Of a stretch of 64,000 nucleotides of DNA, positions 50,031 to 61,400 are shown piece by piece. A program made the translations under genes and the position numbers. Numbering within the stretch: position 1 is the stretch's first letter; the number at the start of each line of letters is the position of its first letter. Source of the stretch: Coccinella septempunctata (taxonomy: Eukaryota; Arthropoda; Insecta; Coleoptera; Coccinellidae); contig NC_058194.1 in the NCBI RefSeq assembly GCF_907165205.1, positions 124,001-188,000 on the forward strand, in the 5' to 3' direction. The notes under the pieces are model-generated. The model had not been told where the DNA came from, did not search any database, and worked only from the letters and a program-made list of their open reading frames with translations.

Positions 50031-50647
50031 CCAGTTTTGTTAGTGTATTCCATTTCCCTGCGTTAGCATTTATCCATGATATGACAACTTTCTAGACGGA
50101 CCATGCGTACACTTTTGTATTGTTGTGCTCCAGAGCCGTAACGGAGCGGTTGATGAATTTGGCCAAAAGCAGAGCTCCACAGAGTTGGGATTTTCTTCGT
50201 AATTCTTTTTGGTGAAAGTTTTGATTTTGACGTGAGCAGTCGTACTTGTATGTTTCCGCTGGTGTCCATCGTTTTTTTTTCCATATGCCTTTAGGGATGC
50301 ATCTGAGAATTCGTGTATTTTTAATGTCTGATAGCGGTTTAGGTGAATCTAACTTTTTATTTGAATTTCTTCTAGTTCTGGAAGTTCGCTTTTGTAGTTA
50401 TTCCAAGCATTTCTTATTTGATCTGGTAGTAGTTCATCCCTAGAGGTGTTGTTTTTCCATATTTCTCTGCCTGAATTATGGTTCGTGATAATAATCCTAG
50501 AGGGTCGAAAATTGTGGAAATTTCTGATAGGATTTTTCTCTTTGTTAGTCGACACTCGCAGTTCTGTCTAATTTGGTAGTGTATGCTATCTTCTCCGGTT
50601 GTCCATGAAATACCGAGTTTTTTCGTTGAGCTGCTCTTGTCATTCAA
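50031..50647 (-). pseudogene. BEL/Pao pol remnant, longer copy 5
   Basis: U5 copy; the segments at 50349-50555 and 50414-50647 are unchanged relative to U3 and U4. Confidence 0.9.
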
Positions 50648-50879
50648 TAAGAGGTAAGCTGGGTTTCGGATTGTTTATTGAACTTTTACCCCTATGAAAC
50701 AGAAACACAACGGACTGATTGAGCAACACCAAATTACAGTGACAAAAATTAAAAACATAATTGAAAGTTTCCACACAAAATAATATGGACCAGATAGCAC
50801 AAATATATTCAAGCAATTTATGGAAAAGCTACTTCATTAGTTGTGGACAAGAATTCCTTACATTTACTATTAAAAATGA

Positions 50880-51146
50880 AAAACACACGCATTTGTCATT
50901 TATGGTCTGTGGAAACAATTTCGAACTGAAATAAGTGAAATCCAAGAGGAATTAAGGAATAACTACAATGTCAAAAGAAACGAATTTTTTTTTCCTAGTC
51001 ATAACAGACAACTACACCACCCTGAAGGAACCACAAAAATACGTGCGAATACTAAAATACAGATGCAACGTGGGAAAGGCACCATAATCCAGTGTCGCAA
51101 ATGCCAACAATGGGCTTACGCCATTACGAATAACCCCATAATGTAA
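50880..51146 (+). pseudogene. Jockey-like ORF1 (gag) remnant, U5
   Basis: Same frame as the U3 copy, collinear at an offset of 34,507. Confidence 0.72.
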
Positions 51147-51732
51147 AATGAAATATGCAGCGAATCAGTTTTCGGCCACCTGCGCTAAGATGTAAAGAAG
51201 GGACATCTTCGGAAAATCGATAATGACGACATCCAAAAGAACTAAAACCAACATACATATATTGTGTTGTCTTTGTCTTGCTAAGAATAAAAAAAAGTTC
51301 TGTAGTATGTTCGTGAGAAACATAAGAGAGAGGTAGTTTGTTCTTCAGGAATAACTGTCAAAATTTGAACAGATGGTAACAACAATATATCTGTAACATT
51401 TCAGTATCAATTTGATTCATCTCTTTATTTAGAATTGTACGTATTCAGTGAGATTTGTTGAAACACATATGCGTGGCATCGAGCATGATGATTACCTCAA
51501 AACAAAATTATCTACTATCAGTATTTCAGCAGCACCTTCAGATCAAAAAGTCTGCAGATGGAGTATCAAAAGTGACGATAATGAAAGAGGCTACGGATGT
51601 ATTCTCAACCTACGCTTGACAAACCTCACACAGAAAATACAGTTGACCTCAGAAAAAGAAAAGGAAGATAAATTTGACAATACATTAATAATATTTATAA
51701 TCTTGACCCTCAGTCACAACCACACGAAACGC

Positions 51733-51995
51733 ATCTTTTAGGTATGAGTTTATGCTATAAAATGCATTTTTAAGTAGGTAGCATTCAACTGTTTTAAGAA
51801 ATGTTTTGCTGTCTAGAAGCTGCACATTGCCAGGCGAGACATTATAAAATAAGGGTCCGTAATAGTTTACTCCCTATCGACTATGACTCAGTCTTAATTT
51901 TTGTATGTTTATATGTAAGGTTTGCCTGGTATTATGATCATGTATATCATTATTTCTTGTATATGAACCAAGGTTCTCCCTTACATATTTTAAGC

Positions 51996-52033
<38 letters not shown>

Positions 52034-54176
52034 GGATGGAATTGTAAACAGATTATTGTTGACAAATACAGTCGCGACATCTTCCCTATAATCCATTCCA
52101 AAAATGACACGCTGAACCTTCCTTTGCAACCCAAATATCCTGCTGGAACGTGGGGAGTGACCCCATGCAAGAATTCCATATCTACAATGGGACAGAAATA
52201 TTGAGTAATATGCTGTTAATAATTACTGCCTCGGTAATTCGTTTCGTAAGGACCTCATTACGAAAATGCTTCTTGAAAGTTTTTGCATGACTCTCCCACG
52301 ACAAGATTGGATCCAAGCAAAAACCCAGAAACATTGAACTTTCCTGTTCGCCTTTTTTTTATGAGTGAACATTATTGTTCTAGTTTTCATTTAGGCTTAG
52401 ACCATTTTTACCAAACCATGTTAATGCTGACCCTTTAGCCGTGTTAATTTGTTCATATACGGTTTTTTTCTCGGTGTTTTAAACAAGAATTGTTGTGTCA
52501 TCAGCAAAAAGTATGGAGTCCAAGCTGGAGCCCAAACTAAGATTGCTAATATGAAGCAAAAAGAGTATGGGCCCCAATACTGACCCCTGTGGCACTCCAC
52601 AGGTAATTTTTTGTGTGTCTGACGTTTTATTATTTATAGATACATACTGTGTCCTGTCGGCTAAATATGAGATCACGAGTTTAATACTGGTTTCATCAAA
52701 ATCACTATTTTTTAATTTAGAAATAAGAAGACTGTGGGAAACGCAGTCAAATGCTTTAGTAAGGTCACAAAAGACCGCTCCCACAATCTCTTCGTTCTCA
52801 GTGCCTCATAAAATCTTATTTATTAAATATATAAGAGCATCAGTAGTAGATTTTTTTGCCCTGAAACCAAATTGCCCAAAATTAAATAAATTATATGACT
52901 CACAAATTTTCACGATTTGATTTTTTAGCACAGTTTCACATACTTTTGTTATCACTGTTATTATAAAGATAGGTCTTAAATTGTTTAAGTCCCTTGAATT
53001 TTTTTTTTCGAATTGGCAAAACTTCAGCTACCTTCAAGCTGTCAGGAAACACTCCATTCTTTATGCAATTATATATGAGATCAGTCAAGGGGTATAAAAT
53101 TTCTTCTCTGACAGATTTAATATTAGTTTAGAATTCAGATTACAATAGTCAAGACTGGGCTTATTTTTCAGATTTTTTATTATGTCACGCACATCATTGT
53201 AGCTAACAGGCGCAAAACTAAATATAGGGTAACAAAAACCCCCCATCACTACAAGTTTTCCCACAAAAAAAGCTCTTAAGTTCTAGTTGTTTTTTAATCT
53301 CCTTACCGACATTGACAAAAAAAGTATTTATTTCGTCTAGATTTACATTTAATGGTAATTCATCTTTTTTTGTTGGCCTCTTGGTGTTTATTAGGTTCCA
53401 GCAGGTTTTACTTGGATTTGAACTATTTTCAATGGCCTTTTTATTGTGCTCCATTTTTGCCTTCCTTATTGCCTTTTGGTATTTGCGTTTGTATTCCTTT
53501 TTTAGCGTTAAAATTGATCTTGAATCAACATTATGGCAAAGTTCATGTAGAAGGCTCAAATGGTCATGCATTTTTTTTAAGCTTTCATTGAACCAATGTT
53601 TTTTTACTTCAGTTTTTATATTTCTTAATGGGAAACACGCCGCGGCCTCTTCAGATAAAAAAGGTACAAAGGTGTCAAATGAGTGAGCAGGGCTTACCTG
53701 ACTGCCCCTCAAAAATTTCCAATTTATTTCGTCAATGGCTTTGTGGAATTTCAAGAGCCCAATTTGGGTTATGGGTCTGGTATAAATTGGGTCAGCCAGG
53801 GTTCTATCCACCTTATCAATTCCCACAGAGATTCTTACAGCTTTATGATCCGAGAACCCCGGTTCATATACTTCAGTGCAATACTTCCTTGTCATTCTGG
53901 TTATAATATTATCTTAACACTCACCTTTCCTTGTAGCCTCAGTAATTGCTATATGGTAGCTAAAAGAATTTAATAAATCTAGCAAATTTGTGTAATCACG
54001 ATTCGAAGTGTGAAAGTGGACATTAAAGTCCCCACAAATAATAATTTCATACGGGTGTGACTGTAGTAGACTACAGTCAAGGATTTTATTTAAACAAGAC
54101 ATAAAACAATTTAAATCTCCAAAAGGCGTTCTGCAAAAGTTGTAGAGCATAACATTTTCTACAAATGTTGTCCTAA
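51733..54176 (-). pseudogene. Jockey/CR1-like ORF2 remnant, U5
   Basis: Copy of the U3 remnant: endonuclease part 53914-54150, linker 53218-53895, RT core 52479-52784. One base differs near 53510 (tagcgttaaaat, where U3 and U4 read tagcgtcaaaat), with no effect on the minus-strand translation. Confidence 0.92.
51999..52030. repeat. (TA)16 microsatellite inside ORF2 remnant, U5
   Basis: 32-bp TA run, the same length as in U4. Confidence 0.85.
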
Positions 54177-54191
54177 GAAATTTTTTCTACG

Positions 54192-54460
54192 TTCAAACGT
54201 TTTTGAGAATAATGCGAGGAGTTAAGCGCTACATGCTGAAGCGAAAATTCGCTCAATGGAAAATAGTACATTCTAAGGTTCAGTCAGAGACAACATTGAA
54301 ATTTTCGTGACTAATTTCGAAATTATCATCATAGAAATACCATGTTATTTTGACAATTGGATGAATGTAAATTAGACTGTGATTCTACATTGACCTTACC
54401 CTTTCGCATGTGTGGCTAAGCTCCTCGCCCTTACCGCCCTCTAACTCGACAACGGTTGAG
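54192..54460. mobile_element. Foldback (MITE-like) element, U5
   Basis: Collinear copy of 19686-19954 with the same arms. Confidence 0.45.
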
Positions 54461-54866
54461 AGTATGTGAAATTGTTTCTGACAAAAGTTGTGTAAAATTT
54501 TATTATTTTATTATAATGAATACAAAAACGATCAGAGTTACAGGCATGCAGGGGAATATTCGAAAAAAAAAGCATTTTTATCATCAAAGTGTCAGATTAA
54601 TGGGTCAACACGTCTACAATACCGAGATTAACCATCTGTATGAAAATCTGATACGCTCGAGTATGTACAAGTAACGATTTTTTTTCACATTTTCAGAGGA
54701 CTGCTGTGACATTCCGTCACGTCCAAATTGTCAGTCCCTTGAAAAGTAGCTTCCTCTGGGTCCAATAAACATATCCTCAAAAAATCTGACACGATGGAAA
54801 AATTTTTTTTTACCATTTTAAACTATTCCTTACGGCCAGTCCCAGCACGCAAACTATCAGATTAAC

Positions 54867-55144
54867 ATGAATTTATCATCAGAGATACGTAGGGCATATA
54901 ATAATATTTATTCAAGTATAAATATATGGTATGGACATATACAACGAATGCCTGAAACAAGATTGCCTAGACAAATTCTAGAATGGCAACCCGCTACAAG
55001 AAGGAAAAGGGGACGACCCAAACAAGAATGGCAGAAGACGGTGAATAAATCCATGAGTGAAAGATACTTGAACAACTAAGATTGTAGAGACAGAGAGAAG
55101 TGGCGATTAGGTGTCGGACAAAGTCGGAGGACGTTCTAAAACGA

Positions 55145-55146
<2 letters not shown>
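54867..55146 (+). pseudogene. RTE-type C-terminal tail remnant, U5
   Basis: Same 70-codon frame as U3 (54867-55079). Confidence 0.6.

Positions 55147-55147
<1 letters not shown>

Positions 55148-55180
<33 letters not shown>
55148..55180. repeat. (AT)n microsatellite after RTE-type tail, U5
   Basis: 33-bp run. Confidence 0.85.
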
Positions 55181-55184
<4 letters not shown>

Positions 55185-55188
55185 TATA

Positions 55189-55350
55189 GTAAACAGCGTG
55201 CGCTGATAATGCTGTCGACTCTTTTAATCGCATACAATCCCTTCTATGTTGATCCACCCTGCTTTTTGAATATTGTGTCGTCTGTCCAACGTAGACTTTA
55301 TCACATTCGCCACAGTTTATCTTGTAAATTAAACCTGATTTTTTTTCGGT
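55189..55350 (-). pseudogene. Penelope-like GIY-YIG remnant, U5
   Basis: Same fragment as U3 and U4, not broken by the deletion seen in U1/U2. Confidence 0.75.
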
Positions 55351-55405
55351 CTATTGTAGCACACAGACCAGCTCGTAGAGCTAGATCTCTCCCTCCAGTC
55401 CAGAG

Positions 55406-58400
55406 GTATGAACGGAAAACTTCATAGGAAGTAGTATCTTACCTAATTCAACCCAAATCGACGATAAAAACCATAGGTCACGCTTCATATAAAAAAGTCG
55501 TTCGGACTCTGAAAATTCCACATATAGTAAAATGTGAGGTTCGGAGACATAATTTTCTTATTTTTCAAAAATTAGGGAAGGTATGAACGGGAAACTTCGT
55601 AGGAAGTAGTATCTTACCTAATTCAACCCAAATCGACGATAAAAACCATAGGTCACGCTTCATATAAAAAAGTCGTTCGGACTCTGAAAATTCCACATAT
55701 AGTAAAATGTGAGGTTCGGAGACATAATTTTCTTATTTTTCAAAAATTAGCAGAGTTATGAACGGAAAACTTCCTAGGAAGTGGTATCTCACCTAATTCA
55801 ACCCAAATCGACGATAAAAACCATAGGTCACGCTTCATATAAGAAAGTCGTTCGGACTCGGAAAATTCCACATATGGTGAAATGTGAGGTTCGAGCGACA
55901 TGATTTCCTCATTTTTCAAAAACTACTGAAGGAATGTTCGAAAAACATCTCAGGGCGTAGTATCGTACCTATACCAACTCAAATCAATGATAAAAACCAT
56001 AGGTCACGCTTCATATAAGAAAGTCGTTCGGACTCTGAAAATTCCACATATAGTAAAATGTGAGGTTCGGAGACATAATTTTCTTATTTTTCAAAAATTA
56101 GGGAAGGTATGAACGGGAAACTTCGTAGGAAGTAGTATCTTACCTAATTCAACCCAAATCGACGATAAAAACCATAGGTCACGCTTCATATAAAAAAGTC
56201 GTTCGGACTCTGAAAATTCCACATATAGTAAAATGTGAGGTTCGAGGACATGATTTTCTTATTTTTCAAAAATTAGGGAAGGTATGAACGGGAAACTTCG
56301 TAGGAAGTAGTATCTTACCTAATTCAATCCAAATCGACGATAAAAACCATGGGTCACGCTTCATATAAGAAAGTCGTTCGGACTCGGAAAATTCCACATA
56401 TGGTGAAATGTGAGGTTCGAGCGACATGATTTCCTCATTTTTCAAAAACTACTGAAGGAATGTTCGAAAAACATCTCAGGACGTAGTATCGTACCTATAC
56501 CAACTCAAATCAATGATAAAAACCATAGGTCACGCTTCATATAAGAAAGTCGTTCGGACTCTGAAAATTCCACATATAGTAAAATGTGAGGTTCGGAGAC
56601 ATAATTTTCTTATTTTCAAAAATTAGGGAAGGTATGAACGGGAAACTTCGTAGGAAGTAGTATTTCACCTAATTACACCCAAATCGACGATAAAAACCAT
56701 AGGTCACGCTTCATATAAGAAAGTCGTTCGGACTCTGAAAATTCCACATATAGTAAAATGTGAGGTTCGGAGACATAATTTTCTTTTTTTCAAAAATTAG
56801 GGAAGGTATGAACGGGAAACTTCGTAGGAAGTAGTATTTCACCTAATTACACCCAAATCGACGATAAAAACCATAGGTCACGTTTCATATAAGAAAGTCG
56901 TTCGGACTCTGAAAATTCCACATATAGTAAAATGTGAGGTTCGAAGACATAATTTTCTTTTTTTCAAAAATTAGGGAAGGTATGAACGGGAAACTTCGTA
57001 GGAAGTAGTATTTCACCTAATTACACCCAAATCGACGATAAAAACCATAGGTCACGCTTCATATAAGAAAGTCGTTCGGACTCTGAAAATTCCACATATA
57101 GTAAAATGTGAGGTTCGGAGACATAATTTTCTTTTTTTCAAAAATTAGGGATGGTATGAACGGGAAACTTCGTAGGAAGTAGTATTTCACCTAATTACAC
57201 CCAAATCGACGATAAAAACCATAGGTCACGCTTCATATAAGAATGTCGTTCGGACTCTGAAAATTCCACATATAGTAAAATGTGAGGTTCGAAGACATAA
57301 TTTTCTTTTTTTCAAAAATTAGGGAAGGTATGAACGGGAAACTTCGTAGGAAGTAGTATTTCACCTAATTCCACCCAAATCGACGATAAAAACCATAGGT
57401 CACGCTTCATATAAGAAAGTCGTTCGGACTCTGAAAATTCCACATATAGTAAAACATGATTTTCTTATTTTTCAAAAACTAGGGAAGGTATGAACGGGAA
57501 ACTTCGTAGGAAGTAGTATCTCACCTAACTCAACCCAAATCGACGATGAAAACCATAGGTCACGCTTCATATAAGAAAGTCGTTCGGACTCTGAAAATTC
57601 CACATATAGTAAAATGTGAGGTTCGGAGACATAATTTTCTTTTTTTCAAAAATTAGGGAAGGTATGAACGGGAAACTTCGTAGGAAGTAGTATTTCACCT
57701 AATCACACCCAAATCGACGATAAAAACCATAGGTCACGCTTCATATAAGAAAGTCGTTCGGACTCTGAAAATTCCACATATAGTAAAATGCGAGGTTCGG
57801 AGACATAATTTTCTTTTTTTCAAAAATTAGGGAAGGTATGAACGGGAAACTTCGTAGGAAGTAGTATCTTACCTAATTCAACCCAAATCGACGATAAAAA
57901 CCATGGGTCACGCTTCATATAAAAAAGTCGTTCGGACTCTGAAAATTCCACATATAGTAAAATGTGAGGTTCGAGGACATGATTTTCGTATTTTTCAAAA
58001 ATTAGCAGAGTTATGAACGGAAAACTTCCTAGGAAGTGGTATCTCACCTAATTCAACCCAAATCGACGATAAAAACCATAGGTCACGCTTCATATAAGAA
58101 AGTCGTTCGGACTCGGAAAATTCCACATATGGTGAAATGTGAGGTTCGAGCGACATGATTTCCTCATTTTTCAAAAACTACTGAAGGAATGTTCGAAAAA
58201 CATCTCAGGACGTAGTATCGTACCTATACCAACTCAAATCAACGATAAAAACCATAGGTCACGCTTCATATAAGAAAGTCGTTCGGACTCTGAAAATTCC
58301 ACATATAGTAAAATGTGAGGTTCGGAGACATAATTTTCTTTTTTTCAAAAATTAGGGAAGGTATGAACGGGAAACTTCGTAGGAAGTAGTATTTCACCTA

Positions 58401-61400
58401 ATTACACCCAAATCGACGATAAAAACCATAGGTCACGCTTCATATAAGAAAGTCGTTCGGACTCTGAAAATTCCACATATAGTAAAATGTGAGGTTCGGA
58501 GACATAATTTTCTTTTTTTCAAAAATTAGGGAAGGTATGAACGGGAAACTTCGTAGGAAGTAGTATTTCACCTAATTACACCCAAATCGACGATAAAAAC
58601 CATAGGTCACGCTTCATATAAGAAAGTCGTTCGGACTCTGAAAATTCCACATATAGTAAAATGTGAGGTTCGGAGACATAATTTTCTTTTTTTCAAAAAC
58701 TAGGGAAGGTATGAACGGGAAACTTCGTAGGAAGTAGTATCTCACCTAATTCAACCCAAATCGACGATAAAAACCATAGGTCACGTTTCATATAAGAAAG
58801 TCGTTCGGACTCTGAAAATTCCACATATAGTAAAATGTGAGGTTCGGAGACATAATTTTCTTTTTTTCAAAAATTAGGGAAGGTATGAACGGGAAACTTC
58901 GTAGGAAGTAGTATTTCACCTAATTACACCCAAATCGACGATAAAAACCATAGGTCACGCTTCATATAAGAAAGTCGTTCGGACTCTGAAAATTCCACAT
59001 ATAGTAAAATGTGAGGTTCGGAGACATAATTTTCTTTTTTTCAAAAATTAGGGATGGTATGAACGGGAAACTTCGTAGGAAGTAGTATTTCACCTAATTA
59101 CACCCAAATCGACGATAAAAACCATAGGTCACGCTTCATATAAGAATGTCGTTCGGACTCTGAAAATTCCACATATAGTAAAATGTGAGGTTCGGAGACA
59201 TAATTTTCTTTTTTTCAAAAATTAGGGAAGGTATGAACGGGAAACTTCGTAGGAAGTAGTATTTCACCTAATTACACCCAAATCGACGATAAAAACCATA
59301 GGTCACGCTTCATATAAGAAAGTCGTTCGGACTCTGAAAATTCCACATATAGTAAAACATGATTTTCTTATTTTTCAAAAACTAGGGAAGGTATGAACGG
59401 GAAACTTCGTAGGAAGTAGTATCTCACCTAACTCAACCCAAATCGACGATAAAAACCATAGGTCACGCTTCATATAAGAAAGTCGTTCGGACTCTGAAAA
59501 TTCCACATATAGTAAAATGTGAGGTTCGGAGACATAATTTTCTTTTTTTCAAAAATTAGGGAAGATATGAACGGGAAACTTCGTAGGAAGTAGTATTTCA
59601 CCTAATCACACCCAAATCGACGATAAAAACCATAGGTCACGCTTCATATAAGAAAGTCGTTCGGACTCTGAAAATTCCACATATAGTAAAATGCGAGGTT
59701 CGGAGACATAATTTTCTTTTTTTCAAAAATTAGGGAAGGTATGAACGGGAAACTTCGTAGGAAGTAGTATTTCACCTAATTACACCCAAATCGACGATAA
59801 AAACCATAGGTCACGCTTCATATAAGAAAGTCGTTCGGACTCTGAAAATTCCACATATAGTAAAATGTGAGGTTCGGAGACATAATTTTCTTTTTTTCAA
59901 AAATTAGGGAAGGTATGAACGGGAAACTTCGTAGGAAGTAGTATTTCACCTAATTACACCCAAATCGACGATAAAAACCATAGGTCACGCTTCATATAAG
60001 AAAGTCGTTCGGACTCTGAAAATTCCACATATAGTAAAATGTGAGGTTCGAGGACATGATTTTCTTATTTTTCAAAAATTAGGGAAGGTATGAACGGGAA
60101 ACTTCGTAGGAAGTAGTATCTTACCTAATTCAATCCAAATCGACGATAAAAACCATGGGTCACGCTTCATATAAGAAAGTCGTTCGGACTCTGAAAATTC
60201 CACATATAGTAAAATGTGAGGTTCGAGGACATGATTTTCGTATTTTTCAAAAATTAGCAGAGTTATGAACGGAAAACTTCCTAGGAAGTGGTATCTCACC
60301 TAATTCAACCCAAATCGACGATAAAAACCATAGGTCACGCTTCATATAAGAAAGTCGTTCGGACTCGGAAAATTCCACATATGGTGAAATGTGAGGTTCG
60401 GAGACATAATTTTCTTTTTTTCAAAAATTAGGGAAGGTATGAACGGGAAACTTCGTAGGAAGTAGTATTTCACCTAATTACACCCAAATCGACGATAAAA
60501 ACCATAGGTCACGCTTCATATAAGAAAGTCGTTCGGACTCTGAAAATTCCACATATAGTAAAATGTGAGGTTCGGAGACATAATTTTCTTATTTTCAAAA
60601 ATTAGGGAAGGTATGAACGGGAAACTTCGTAGGAAGTAGTATTTCACCTAATTACACCCAAATCGACGATAAAAACCATAGGTCACGCTTCATATAAGAA
60701 AGTCGTTCGGACTCTGAAAATTCCACATATAGTAAAATGTGAGGTTCGGAGACATAATTTTCTTTTTTTCAAAAATTAGGGAAGGTATGAACGGGAAACT
60801 TCGTAGGAAGTAGTATTTCACCTAATTACACCCAAATCGACGATAAAAACCATAGGTCACGCTTCATATAAGAAAGTCGTTCGGACTCTGAAAATTCCAC
60901 ATATAGTAAAATGTGAGGTTCGGAGACATAATTTTCTTTTTTTCAAAAATTAGGGAAGGTATGAACGGGAAACTTCGTAGGAAGTAGTATTTCACCTAAT
61001 TACACCCAAATCGACGATAAAAACCATAGGTCACGCTTCATATAAGAAAGTCGTTCGGACTCTGAAAATTCCACATATAGTAAAATGTGAGGTTCGGAGA
61101 CATAATTTTCTTTTTTTCAAAAACTAGGGAAGGTATGAACGGGAAACTTCGTAGGAAGTAGTATCTCACCTAATTCAACCCAAATCGACGATAAAAACCA
61201 TAGGTCACGTTTCATATAAGAAAGTCGTTCGGACTCTGAAAATTCCACATATAGTAAAATGTGAGGTTCGAAGACATAATTTTCTTTTTTTCAAAAATTA
61301 GGGAAGGTATGAACGGGAAACTTCGTAGGAAGTAGTATTTCACCTAATTACACCCAAATCGACGATAAAAACCATAGGTCACGCTTCATATAAGAAAGTC

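Larger units (their letters stand above)
50445..55295. mobile_element. Composite transposon block, U5
   Basis: 4,851 bp, same order as the U3 and U4 blocks. Confidence 0.88.
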
